Below, piece after piece: positions 7,597 to 15,910 of a stretch of DNA of 64,000 nt. This DNA is from Aquimarina sp040786285. GTDB taxonomy: Bacteria; Bacteroidota; Bacteroidia; Flavobacteriales; Flavobacteriaceae. The first letter of the stretch is position 1. Each line of letters opens with the position of its first letter. The DNA lies in contig NZ_JBFMKQ010000001.1 of NCBI RefSeq assembly GCF_040786285.1, forward strand, positions 1,736,001-1,800,000, given 5' to 3'. The position numbers and the translations under genes are program-made. A model generated the notes under the pieces. The model searched no databases. It was not told where the DNA came from and saw only the letters and a list, made by a program, of their open reading frames with translations.

Positions 7597-8769
7597 ATGA
7601 TTGTAGGCGTAATAGGATCAGGAACTATGGGAAGCGGTATTGCACAAGTGGCTGCTACTTCTGGTTGTAAAGTGAAAGTATTTGATACAAAGCAAGAAGC
7701 ATTGGATAAGAGTAAGCATGCTCTGGAAAAAATTCTTACCCGATTAATCGAAAAAGGAAGGATCGATCACGCTGAAAAAGATCGTATCCAGAATAATATT
7801 TCTTATGTTGATTCTTTAAAAAATTTAAAAGATACAAACCTTACCATTGAAGCAATCATAGAAGACTTGGAGATTAAAAAGAAAGTGTTTTCAGAATTAG
7901 AAAGCTATGTTTCCGAAGATACTATTATAGCTTCTAATACCTCTTCTCTGTCTATAGCATCCATAGCTTCGTCCTTGCAAAAACCCGAACGTTGTATTGG
8001 GATTCATTTCTTCAACCCGGCACCATTAATGAAACTGGTTGAAGTAATTCCGGCAGTGCAAACGTCTTCAGATATAACGAGCAAGGTTGTACAGATCATA
8101 GAAGGTTGGAAAAAAGTTGTAGCTATAGCCAAAGATACCCCTGGTTTTATTGTAAATCGTGTTGCGAGACCTTTTTATGGGGAATCTTTAAGGATTTATG
8201 AAGAAGGTATAGCAGATGTAGTCACTATTGATTGGAGTTTAAAAACGCTTGGTGGTTTTAGAATGGGCCCTTTTGAGTTAATGGATTTCATTGGTAATGA
8301 TATCAATTATACGGTTACTGAAACTGTTTTCAATGCATTTTATTTCGATCCAAGATATAAACCTTCATTTACCCAAAAGAGATTATCTGAAGCAGGGTAT
8401 CTTGGAAGAAAATCGGGTAAAGGTTATTATGAGTATGGTAATAATGTTGTCAAACAAGCTCCTAAAGAAGATGCAGTACTTGCAAACTATATACTTGATA
8501 GAGTACTTGTGATGTTAATCAATGAAGCGGCTGATGCACTATTCTGGAATATAGCTTCAGCAGAAGATATTGATAATGCCATGACCAAAGGAGTAAATTA
8601 TCCTAAGGGATTATTAGCTTGGGCAGATGAAAAAGGAATGGATTGGTGCGTGAATACACTGGATAAGTTGTATGACGAGTATCGAGAAGATCGCTATCGA
8701 TGCAGTCCTTTATTAAGAAAAATGAAGAGGGAAAATAAAACATTTTTTAATAAGTTGGTGAGTAGGTGA
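7597..8769 (+). CDS. paaH: 3-hydroxyacyl-CoA dehydrogenase PaaH
   Basis: PaaH oxidises 3-hydroxyadipyl-CoA to 3-oxoadipyl-CoA with NAD+. The 390-residue protein has an N-terminal Rossmann domain (GVIGSGTMGSGIAQVAA; SNTSSLSIASIA; CIGIHFFNPAPLMKLVEV with the catalytic His) and 3-hydroxyacyl-CoA dehydrogenase C-terminal helices (DTPGFIVNRVARPFYGE; LGGFRMGPFELMDFIGND), followed by a second, partial repeat of that domain. Longer than the ~280-residue butyryl enzymes and in keeping with PaaH-type proteins. Placed between paaG and paaI. Confidence 0.92.
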   Translation: MIVGVIGSGTMGSGIAQVAATSGCKVKVFDTKQEALDKSKHALEKILTRLIEKGRIDHAEKDRIQNNISYVDSLKNLKDTNLTIEAIIEDLEIKKKVFSELESYVSEDTIIASNTSSLSIASIASSLQKPERCIGIHFFNPAPLMKLVEVIPAVQTSSDITSKVVQIIEGWKKVVAIAKDTPGFIVNRVARPFYGESLRIYEEGIADVVTIDWSLKTLGGFRMGPFELMDFIGNDINYTVTETVFNAFYFDPRYKPSFTQKRLSEAGYLGRKSGKGYYEYGNNVVKQAPKEDAVLANYILDRVLVMLINEAADALFWNIASAEDIDNAMTKGVNYPKGLLAWADEKGMDWCVNTLDKLYDEYREDRYRCSPLLRKMKRENKTFFNKLVSR

Positions 8770-8857
8770 GAGATGAGTTAATTAGTGATTGTAATATTTA
8801 AGAGCGTAAAATGATAACCTCTTTTAAAAGGCATCTAAAGTCAAAAATGAATAGTAA

Positions 8858-9286
8858 ATGAACTCAAAATCTCACATACTGAAGGACTCACAAACCATCC
8901 CGGAAAAGATGCTATCACAAGATGCCTTTAGCCAATGGTTAGGTATTCAGGTTTTAGAAGTTGAAAAAGGTAGATGTAAAGTGGGGATGACCGTTAGAAA
9001 GGAAATGTTGAATAGTATGGGCAAAGCACACGGAGGAATATCGTATAGCTTGGCAGATACAGCTTTTGGTTTTTCGGCCAATACGCATGGTAAATACGCT
9101 GTATCTATTGAAACTTCGATCAATCATATTGAAGCTTTAGAAGAAGGAGATTTTTTAACCGCCGAAGCAGTGACCGATATAGCTAAAACCAAAATCGGAT
9201 TTAATATAGTTGAGGTGAAGCGCGGAGATCAAATTGTAGCACTATTTAAAGGTGTAGTATATCGAACGAATAAAGATTGGGAATAA
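8858..9286 (+). CDS. paaI: Hydroxyphenylacetyl-CoA thioesterase PaaI
   Basis: PaaI is a hotdog-fold thioesterase thought to rescue CoA from dead-end CoA esters of the pathway. The 142-residue protein has MGKAHGGISYSLADTAFGF, the hotdog helix with catalytic-region His-Gly-Gly and Asp, then SIETSINHIEAL and a GFNIVEVKRGDQIVALF strand pair. An ATG at 8847 stops after four codons, so 8858 is the start. Genes on both sides belong to the pathway region. Confidence 0.9.
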   Translation: MNSKSHILKDSQTIPEKMLSQDAFSQWLGIQVLEVEKGRCKVGMTVRKEMLNSMGKAHGGISYSLADTAFGFSANTHGKYAVSIETSINHIEALEEGDFLTAEAVTDIAKTKIGFNIVEVKRGDQIVALFKGVVYRTNKDWE

Positions 9287-9304
9287 AACCTAAAAAATTA
9301 ATAA

Positions 9305-9853
9305 ATGAGAAAGTATTTTGTAACAATAGTGGTCCTTTTATTAGTTGTTTCTTGTGGAAAAGAACCCAAATCCAAAACAGAAACACTTTCTGGAACGGGA
9401 ACTGAAACTATAGAAAAAACTCAAGAGGTTTCGCAAGAAGAGGCTGCCCAAACTCTTAACGATGTATTCAATTCTGAAATTAAAATCGATGTCGATGAAA
9501 CTGTTTTTGTGATTGATAACGGTAGTAATAGAGTAACCGAAGATATGTCGGCAGGGATTATGACTATGCTTGCTCCTCAACCCTATGGTCAGTTAAAAGA
9601 ACAATTAGAAAAAGAACCCAGCCAAGAAGGGTATACGCTTGTTGGTATTGAAGAAATAGAAATAGAAGGTAGAATAGTATTACAACAAAAATCGATGATG
9701 GTAGATGAGGTTGGTGATGAGATGATCATGATGATGCACGCATTACCGGCTGGAGATAAAACAATGATGATATCATCATTTTACCCTAAAGCAGAAGAAT
9801 CAAAATATTTACCACTAATTGAAAAAGCGGTATTATCGGCTAAACTTAAGTAA
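9305..9853 (+). CDS. Predicted lipoprotein of unknown function inside the paa cluster
   Basis: A 182-residue protein with a signal II peptide: basic start, hydrophobic stretch and lipobox LLVVSC at residues 12-17. A Thr/Glu/Lys-rich linker follows, then a soluble domain with acidic strands and Met-rich segments (MMVDEVGDEMIMMMHAL, KTMMISSFYP). I do not recognise the family. It starts 18 bp after paaI, so it is probably co-transcribed, yet no standard paa cluster needs it. A role in envelope sensing or uptake would be speculation. Confidence 0.7.
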   Translation: MRKYFVTIVVLLLVVSCGKEPKSKTETLSGTGTETIEKTQEVSQEEAAQTLNDVFNSEIKIDVDETVFVIDNGSNRVTEDMSAGIMTMLAPQPYGQLKEQLEKEPSQEGYTLVGIEEIEIEGRIVLQQKSMMVDEVGDEMIMMMHALPAGDKTMMISSFYPKAEESKYLPLIEKAVLSAKLK

Positions 9854-9922
9854 AGCAATAACGAATACAGAGCAAGAGAATAATGAATAATGAAGTTTTT
9901 GTTTTTGGAATTGATTAAATAA

Positions 9923-10288
9923 ATGAAAGAAAAAAAATATGATATAGAAGCTAGGTTAATTCAATTTTCAATTGCTATTATTTTGGCAAATGGGAAATTA
10001 GATGGAAGCTATGCCTCTCAACATTTATCAAAACAATTGATTCGATCAACAACATCTGCTGCATTAAATTATGGTGAGGCTCAAAGTGCAGAATCTTCTC
10101 GTGACTTTCAGCATAAAATGAAATTATGTCTAAAAGAATTAAGAGAATCACTTGTAAACTTAAAAATTCAAAAAGGAGCGAAATTAATTAAAGAAAGCAA
10201 GGATCAAGAAGATCTTTTAAAAGAAAATAATGAACTAATTGCGATTTTCGTAACAAGTATTCGAACTTCAAAAAACAAAAGCAAATGA
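9923..10288 (+). CDS. Four-helix bundle protein (S23/IVS family)
   Basis: A 121-residue, all-helical, basic protein with the S23/TIGR02436 pattern: DIEARLIQFSIAIILANGKL, LSKQLIRSTTSAALNYGEAQ, AESSRDFQHKMKLCLKELRE. Members occur inside 23S rRNA intervening sequences and as stand-alone, often multi-copy, genes in Bacteroidota; their molecular role is unsettled. It interrupts the paa gene order between a lipoprotein and paaJ. Both flanks are low-complexity repeat DNA, with a 12-bp inverted pair (9878-9889 and 10322-10333, one mismatch) around it, so it may have arrived as a small mobile cassette. Confidence 0.8.
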   Translation: MKEKKYDIEARLIQFSIAIILANGKLDGSYASQHLSKQLIRSTTSAALNYGEAQSAESSRDFQHKMKLCLKELRESLVNLKIQKGAKLIKESKDQEDLLKENNELIAIFVTSIRTSKNKSK

Positions 10289-10355
10289 CAATCATAAATA
10301 TTGTATTGAGGTATATTTCGATATTCAGTATTCAAAATTCAAAATTCGATATTTA

Positions 10356-11564
10356 ATGGAAGCATATATCATAGACGGAGTTCGTACTCCTATCGGAAAT
10401 TATAAAGGTACGTTATCAGCAGTTCGTACTGATGATTTAGGGGCGCTGGTTATTCAAAAATTAGTTGAAAATAATCCCAATATCCCAAAAGAAGCCTATG
10501 ATGATGTGATCATGGGGTGCGCAAATCAGGCTGGCGAGGATAATCGTAACGTAGCACGTATGTGCTCCTTATTAGCAGGATTACCTTTTACCGTTCCTGG
10601 AGAGACGGTAAATCGCCTTTGCAGTTCTGGATTATCAGCTATTATTCATGCAAATCGTGCGATTAAAGCAGGTGACGGAGATTTATTTGTTTCTGGTGGA
10701 GTCGAAAATATGACCCGTGGCCCTTATGTGATCGCTAAACCTTCATCGGCTTTTGGAAATGATTCTAAAATGTATGATTCTAGCTTTGGATGGCGTTTCG
10801 TAAATCATAAAATGCATGAATTGTATGGCACCGATGGTATGGGTAATACTGCCGAGAATCTGGTGGAAAAATATAATATCTCTCGTGAAGATCAGGACGC
10901 TTTTGCCTACAGGAGCCAGATGAAAGCAACCAAAGCTCAACAATCTGGTAGACTGGCAAAAGAAATTACAACAGTCGAAATTCCGCAACGAAAAAAAGAT
11001 CCAATTCAATTTACCAATGATGAATTTGTAAAGCCGACTACGACTAAAGAAATATTAGGAAAGCTGAGACCAGCCTTCAAAAAAGAAGGTAGCGTGACCG
11101 CAGGGAATTCTTCAGGATTAAATGATGGTGCTGCAGCAACAATAATTGCATCCGAGGATGCGGTAAAAAAATATAATCTAAAACCTATTGCCAGAATTGT
11201 AAGTTCAGCAGTAGTAGGTGTAGAACCAAGAATTATGGGTATTGGCCCAGTGCAAGCTTCTAATAAAGCATTAGAAAAAGCAGGAATCACCATGGACGAT
11301 ATAGATGTTATTGAGCTTAATGAAGCCTTTGCATCTCAGGCGTTAGCATGTATTAGAGAATGGGGATTAGCAGATAACGACCCAAGAATAAATCCTAACG
11401 GAGGCTCTATTGCAATAGGACATCCACTAGGGGTAACAGGAACCAGAATTGCATATTCTGCAGCTCTAGAATTACAAGAACAAAAGAAACGTTATGCCTT
11501 AATCACCATGTGTGTCGGCGTTGGCCAAGGATACGCTTGTATAATAGAAAACACAAATCTCTGA
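10356..11564 (+). CDS. paaJ: 3-oxoadipyl-CoA thiolase PaaJ
   Basis: PaaJ cleaves 3-oxoadipyl-CoA (and the dehydrosuberyl intermediate) to succinyl-CoA or a shorter acyl-CoA plus acetyl-CoA. The 402-residue thiolase has the acylated Cys in NRLCSSGLSAI, the NEAFASQALAC segment, GGSIAIGHPLGVTGTR with the catalytic His and CVGVGQGYA with the second Cys. RTPIGNYKGTLS at the start is typical of PaaJ/PcaF. The stop at 11562-11564 lies 3 bp before the paaZ ATG, so the two are tightly coupled. Confidence 0.93.
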   Translation: MEAYIIDGVRTPIGNYKGTLSAVRTDDLGALVIQKLVENNPNIPKEAYDDVIMGCANQAGEDNRNVARMCSLLAGLPFTVPGETVNRLCSSGLSAIIHANRAIKAGDGDLFVSGGVENMTRGPYVIAKPSSAFGNDSKMYDSSFGWRFVNHKMHELYGTDGMGNTAENLVEKYNISREDQDAFAYRSQMKATKAQQSGRLAKEITTVEIPQRKKDPIQFTNDEFVKPTTTKEILGKLRPAFKKEGSVTAGNSSGLNDGAAATIIASEDAVKKYNLKPIARIVSSAVVGVEPRIMGIGPVQASNKALEKAGITMDDIDVIELNEAFASQALACIREWGLADNDPRINPNGGSIAIGHPLGVTGTRIAYSAALELQEQKKRYALITMCVGVGQGYACIIENTNL

Positions 11565-11567
11565 TTG

Positions 11568-14063
11568 ATGAAAAAATTAGAAAGCTACATAAACGGAAAA
11601 TGGGTATCGGGTTCAGGAGATGGAACCGTAATGCATGATGCCGTTACAGGAGAAATTATAGGGGTGTCAACCACAGAAGGATTAGATATTCCAGAAGTAC
11701 TGCAATACGGTAGAACCAAAGGTGGAGAAATTCTTCGAAAAATGACTTTCCAGGAACGTGGTAATATGCTGAAAAAATTAGCATTGTTCCTTACCAAACG
11801 CAAAGAAGAATTTTATGAGCTGAGTTACCGTTCTGGTGCCACTCGTGTAGATAGCTGGATTGATATCGAAGGTGGTTTCGGGAATTTATTTGCCAATGCA
11901 TCCTTGAGAAAACTTTTCCCAAATCAACCGTATCATGTAGAGGGTGATCCTATTGATCTTTCTCGTGGAGGGCGGTTTATGGCACATCATATTCTAGTAC
12001 CTAAAAGAGGAGTAGCAGTGCATATCAATGCCTTTAACTTTCCCATTTGGGGAATGCTCGAGAAATGTGCAGTAAATTGGATGGCAGGAGTACCAGCTGT
12101 TGTACTACCAGCACCGCAAACTGCGTATCTAACAGAAGCTGTGGTTCGTGTGATCATAAATTCAGGAATTCTTCCAGAAGGATCATTACAGTTACTAAGT
12201 GGTATGACTAAAAATATCTTAGATACCGTTGAATCTCAGGATGTGGTAACTTTTACAGGTTCTGCGCACACAGGAAGAATTCTTAAAGCGCATCCTAGAT
12301 TGATTGAAGAATCAGTTCCGTTTACTATGGAAGCAGATTCTCTTAATGCTTCGGTATTAGGAAAAGATGCAGTACCGGGAACGCCAGAATTTGATTTGTT
12401 TATCAAAGAGGTACGCAAAGAGATGACTGTAAAATCTGGTCAGAAATGTACGGCAATACGTAGAATTATAGTGCCTTCTGACTTTGTTGAAGATGTGCAA
12501 ATAGCTTTAGGGAAACAATTAGATAAGGTGACCATTGGAGACCCAAGACTAAAAGAAGTAAGAATGGGTGCTTTAGCGAGCAAGCAGCAAGTAGAAAGTT
12601 TTAAGAATAATGTTTCTGCGATTGCCAAAACAGCCCAAATGGTCTATGGTAATCTTGATAAAATTGAAACGATTGGAGCTGATGCACAAAAAGGTGCCTT
12701 TGTCCCTCCAATTTTATTAAGAGAAGATCATCCATTTAAGAATACTGATGTTCATGAGATTGAAGCTTTTGGTCCGGTGTCTACAATAATGCCTTATGAT
12801 ACATTAGATGACGCAATTACATTATCCCAAATGGGTAAAGGGTCTTTGGTGTCTTCTATTTTTACATATGATGATAAAATTGCCAAAGAGTTTGTGGTAG
12901 GAGCGGCTTCGCATCATGGGCGTATTTTAGTAGGAAACCGAGAAAATGCCAAGCAAAGTACGGGTCATGGTTCTCCATTACCAATGCTTACACATGGTGG
13001 CCCTGGACGTGCAGGGGGAGGAGAAGAAATGGGAGGTATGCGAGGCATTAAGCATTATATGCAACGATGTGCAATCCAAGGAACACCAACAACACTTACA
13101 GAGATTACAGGGATCTATCAGGCAAATTCGGCCTATAAAGAATCAGACAAACACCCGTTTGCATATCATTGGGAGGATATAGAACCTGGTATGTCTATTA
13201 AAACGCATAAGCGTACAGTTACCGATACCGATATTATCAATTTTGCAAATCTTACCTGGGATCATTTTTATGCGCATACAGATATCACTTCTTTGGATGG
13301 AAGTATTTTTGAAAAACGTACTGCACACGGATATTTCATTCTGGCAGCGGCAGCAGGATTATTTGTGTATCCAAATAAAGGACCGGTAGCCGCCAATTAT
13401 GGGCTAGAAGAATGTAGATTCCTAAGACCAATCTATCATAACGATACTGTGTATGTTAGATTAACTTGTAAGCAGAAAATAGATCGTGATCATAGAGGGA
13501 AAGAGCTCCCAAGTGGAATTGCAAAATGGTTTGTCGAAGTTTTTGATCAAGAAGATGAGTTAGCTGCAATAGCCACCATTTTGACAATGGTACAGAAAAA
13601 ATCACCATTTATACAAGTTGATCGATCTAATATTGAAGGATATTTAGCAAAGCTAAAAGAAGATACAAAACCAAAATGGGGAACGATGACTTCTCAACAT
13701 ATGGTAGAGCATCTTGAGAAAACAATCAGAATTGGGGCGGGGCAGATTCAAAATTTTGAAATAGCTACTCCAGAGAAATATTTGGAGAGAGTACAGGAAA
13801 TGATTTATAATCATAAACAGATGCCAAGGGATGTGTATCATCCTTTAATGAGAGAAGGAGCATTAGAAGATTTGATTCACGAGGATCTTACTTCTGCTAA
13901 AGCTAAATTATTAGAGGCCTATAATGAGTTTGAAATATATTTTAAAGAAAATCCAGATGCGATAACTAAGAATGCTGTCTTTGGAGAAATGAATAAGTTC
14001 GAGTGGGATTTATTGAATGTGAAACATTTAAACCATCACTTGGAACAATTTGGGATACTCTAA
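11568..14063 (+). CDS. paaZ: PaaZ, oxepin-CoA hydrolase / semialdehyde dehydrogenase, with an extra C-terminal domain
   Basis: PaaZ opens the oxepin-CoA ring and oxidises the aldehyde. Residues 1-520 are an aldehyde dehydrogenase (MEADSLNASVLG region; catalytic Cys in SGQKCTAIRR). Residues about 530-675 are a MaoC hotdog hydratase (LTWDHFYAHTD, RTAHGYFILAAA). Unlike the ~680-residue proteobacterial enzyme, about 155 residues follow with a pattern of DinB/DUF1569-like bundles (WGTMTSQHMVEHLEK; ending LNVKHLNHHLEQFGI). That tail is rich in His that could bind metal, but its function is unknown. The ATG at 11568 is chosen over the TTG one codon earlier. Confidence 0.92.
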   Translation: MKKLESYINGKWVSGSGDGTVMHDAVTGEIIGVSTTEGLDIPEVLQYGRTKGGEILRKMTFQERGNMLKKLALFLTKRKEEFYELSYRSGATRVDSWIDIEGGFGNLFANASLRKLFPNQPYHVEGDPIDLSRGGRFMAHHILVPKRGVAVHINAFNFPIWGMLEKCAVNWMAGVPAVVLPAPQTAYLTEAVVRVIINSGILPEGSLQLLSGMTKNILDTVESQDVVTFTGSAHTGRILKAHPRLIEESVPFTMEADSLNASVLGKDAVPGTPEFDLFIKEVRKEMTVKSGQKCTAIRRIIVPSDFVEDVQIALGKQLDKVTIGDPRLKEVRMGALASKQQVESFKNNVSAIAKTAQMVYGNLDKIETIGADAQKGAFVPPILLREDHPFKNTDVHEIEAFGPVSTIMPYDTLDDAITLSQMGKGSLVSSIFTYDDKIAKEFVVGAASHHGRILVGNRENAKQSTGHGSPLPMLTHGGPGRAGGGEEMGGMRGIKHYMQRCAIQGTPTTLTEITGIYQANSAYKESDKHPFAYHWEDIEPGMSIKTHKRTVTDTDIINFANLTWDHFYAHTDITSLDGSIFEKRTAHGYFILAAAAGLFVYPNKGPVAANYGLEECRFLRPIYHNDTVYVRLTCKQKIDRDHRGKELPSGIAKWFVEVFDQEDELAAIATILTMVQKKSPFIQVDRSNIEGYLAKLKEDTKPKWGTMTSQHMVEHLEKTIRIGAGQIQNFEIATPEKYLERVQEMIYNHKQMPRDVYHPLMREGALEDLIHEDLTSAKAKLLEAYNEFEIYFKENPDAITKNAVFGEMNKFEWDLLNVKHLNHHLEQFGIL

Positions 14064-14067
14064 TAAC

Positions 14068-14095
14068 GTCAATGCGCACTTGTTGCGCATTCGGT
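14068..14095. repeat. Left inverted repeat of the GIY-YIG element
   Basis: This 28-bp arm matches the reverse complement of 14428-14455 at 25 of 28 positions. It is itself a hairpin (AATGCGCA, cttgt, TGCGCATT). It begins 5 bp after the paaZ stop. Confidence 0.75.
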
Positions 14096-14110
14096 CGAAA
14101 TTAAAAAGGA

Positions 14111-14422
14111 ATGTCTAAAAATTATTATACATATATTCTTACACACCAAAGAAATCATATTTTCTATGTAGGAGTGACAAATAATATTGAAAGACGGATG
14201 AGTGAGCATAAGTTAGCAACTTTTGGAACACACGTTGGACGTTACAACATTAAGAAATTAGTGTATTTTGAAGAGCATTCAGATATTAGAGTTGCGATTA
14301 GAAGAGAAAAGACCATTAAAAAATGGAAAAAACAATGGAAGATTAACCAAGTAAATGAGTTAAATCCAGAATGGATAGATTTAAGTATAGATTGGGATTT
14401 TACAAAATATAATAAAGAATAG
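14111..14422 (+). CDS. Small GIY-YIG nuclease
   Basis: A 103-residue single-domain protein of the UvrC/YhbQ (UPF0213) type GIY-YIG family. YYTYILTHQR provides the first Tyr pair region, FYVGVTNNIERRMSEH the Gly-Tyr/Arg core and FEEHSDIRVAIRREKTIKKW the Glu helix; GVT occupies the place of the usual GIT/GxS stretch. The family contains DNA structure-specific endonucleases, and homing enzymes share the fold. The gene lies alone in the paaZ-paaF gap, exactly between two 28-bp inverted repeats, so it looks like the cargo or mobiliser of a small inserted element (inference). Confidence 0.88.
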   Translation: MSKNYYTYILTHQRNHIFYVGVTNNIERRMSEHKLATFGTHVGRYNIKKLVYFEEHSDIRVAIRREKTIKKWKKQWKINQVNELNPEWIDLSIDWDFTKYNKE

Positions 14423-14427
14423 CTTAA

Positions 14428-14455
14428 ACCGAATGCGCAACAAGCACGCACTGAC
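14428..14455. repeat. Right inverted repeat of the GIY-YIG element
   Basis: The arm ACCGAATGCGCAACAAGC...CACTGAC mirrors the left arm with three mismatches. It starts 5 bp after the GIY-YIG stop and ends 11 bp before the next ATG. Confidence 0.75.
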
Positions 14456-14466
14456 ATAATAATAAG

Positions 14467-15219
14467 ATGAGTGACCCATACGTAAATATCAATATAGAAA
14501 ATGGAGTAGGAACCATAGAGTTTTTTCATCCTGCCCATAATTCATTACCAGGAGATATTCTGGCAAAATTAGCACAAACAATTACCGAAGCTGGAGAGAA
14601 TAATGATATTAAAGTAATTGTACTAAAAAGTGGTAGAGACAGGACCTTTTGCGCAGGAGCAAGTTTCAAAGAATTAATCAATATTAGTGATGCAGAAACC
14701 GGAAAAATATTTTTCTCTGGTTTTGCCAATGTAATCAACGCAATGCGCAAATGTCCAAAGTTCGTAATTGGACGTATACAAGGAAAAACTGTTGGAGGTG
14801 GAGTAGGATTAGCAGCGGCAACTGATTACTGTATGGCAACAAAATATGCATCGATCAAACTGAGCGAACTTAACGTTGGTATCGGCCCATTTGTAGTGGG
14901 ACCAGCTATAGAACGCAAAATAGGGCTATCTGCAATGACACAAATAGCCATTGATGCAAACTCATTTTATGATGCAGAATGGGCGAGAGATAAAGGATTA
15001 TTTACCAAGGTCTTTGAAGATGTTGAAACGTTGGATGCTGAGGTAAAAGCTTTTGCAGAACACTTATGTACCTATAATCCAGAGGCAATGGAGGAGATGA
15101 AAAGGGTATTTTGGGAAGGAACAGAGCATTGGGATACACTATTAGCAGATAGAGCGGTAATTAGTGGAAGATTAGCACTAAGTGAATTTACAAAAGAAAC
15201 ATTGAAGCGGTTCAAGTAA
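14467..15219 (+). CDS. paaF: Enoyl-CoA hydratase, PaaF-like
   Basis: A 250-residue crotonase-fold protein: FCAGASFKELI for the CoA/oxyanion pocket, IGRIQGKTVGGGVGLAAATD for the second oxyanion glycine region and SELNVGIGPFVVGPAIERKIG in the place of the catalytic Glu. In the paa pathway this would be the 2,3-dehydroadipyl-CoA hydratase (PaaF). Sequence alone does not separate it from methylglutaconyl-CoA hydratase-like enzymes, so the symbol rests largely on its position between paaZ and paaY. It is separated from paaZ by the GIY-YIG element. Confidence 0.7.
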   Translation: MSDPYVNINIENGVGTIEFFHPAHNSLPGDILAKLAQTITEAGENNDIKVIVLKSGRDRTFCAGASFKELINISDAETGKIFFSGFANVINAMRKCPKFVIGRIQGKTVGGGVGLAAATDYCMATKYASIKLSELNVGIGPFVVGPAIERKIGLSAMTQIAIDANSFYDAEWARDKGLFTKVFEDVETLDAEVKAFAEHLCTYNPEAMEEMKRVFWEGTEHWDTLLADRAVISGRLALSEFTKETLKRFK

Positions 15220-15301
15220 TTTAAGAGGCGCGATTTTAGATTGACGATTTTTCGTTGAAGAGTTAGAATCGTAAATCGTAATTCAAAAATCTATAATAGA
15301 A
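15220..15301. repeat. Degenerate AATCGTAAATCGTAATT-type repeat
   Basis: The gap contains GCGATTTTAGATTGACGATTTT and AGAATCGTAAATCGTAATT, which partly pair as an inverted repeat. It is the same word family as 7523-7596. Confidence 0.45.
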
Positions 15302-15898
15302 ATGATTTACAGTTTCAAAGGATATATACCCGTAGTACACGAAAGTAGTTTCGTGCACCCCTTGGCTGCAGTAACCGGTAATGTGATTATCGGCAAAAAC
15401 TGTTACATAGGCCCAGGAGCTGCAATTCGTGGTGATTGGGGCGAAATTATCCTTGAAGATGGAGTCAATGTGCAAGAAAATTGTACTGTGCATATGTTTC
15501 CGGGTAAGTCGATTGTACTCAAAGAAAGCGCCCATGTAGGTCATGGAGCCGTAATCCATGGTGCAAATCTGGGCCGCAATTGCCTGATTGGTATGAATAC
15601 TGTGATTATGGATGATGCAGAGATTGGTGATGAATGTATTGTTGGTGCGATGTCTTTTGTAAAAGCAAATACTGTTTTTACTAAGCGCAGCTTAATTGTT
15701 GGAAATCCTGCCAAAGTTATCAAAGAAGTGAGTGATGAAATGATAGCCTGGAAAACCAAGGGGACTCAATTATATCAGCAGTTGCCAGCAGATTGTTATG
15801 AATCATTACAAGAAGTAGAACCGTTACGAGAAATACCAAAGGATAGACCAACACAAGAGGCCTTTTACAGGACTTTGGAAGAGTTTAAAAGCAAATAA
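15302..15898 (+). CDS. paaY: PaaY, hexapeptide-repeat gamma-carbonic-anhydrase-like protein
   Basis: A 198-residue left-handed beta-helix protein with repeated hexapeptides (ITGN-type turns such as AAVTGNVIIGKNCYIGPGA, AIRGDWGEIILEDG, HVGHGAVIHGANLGRNCLIG) and His residues in gamma-carbonic-anhydrase-like positions (VHMFPGK, HVGHGAVIHG). PaaY occurs with paa clusters and has been linked to thioesterase-type CoA rescue. The C-terminal helix with PLREIPKDRPTQEAFYR agrees with PaaY. It is the last recognisable paa gene in the run. Confidence 0.85.
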   Translation: MIYSFKGYIPVVHESSFVHPLAAVTGNVIIGKNCYIGPGAAIRGDWGEIILEDGVNVQENCTVHMFPGKSIVLKESAHVGHGAVIHGANLGRNCLIGMNTVIMDDAEIGDECIVGAMSFVKANTVFTKRSLIVGNPAKVIKEVSDEMIAWKTKGTQLYQQLPADCYESLQEVEPLREIPKDRPTQEAFYRTLEEFKSK

Positions 15899-15910
15899 GT
15901 TTATGAATTT

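Larger units (their letters stand above)
14068..14455. mobile_element. Putative 388-bp GIY-YIG element with inverted ends
   Basis: Two 28-bp hairpin-forming inverted repeats (25/28 identity) bracket one GIY-YIG gene and fill the gap between paaZ and the next pathway gene. No flanking target duplication is obvious. The boundaries are those of the inverted repeats; mobility itself is not shown. Confidence 0.5.
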
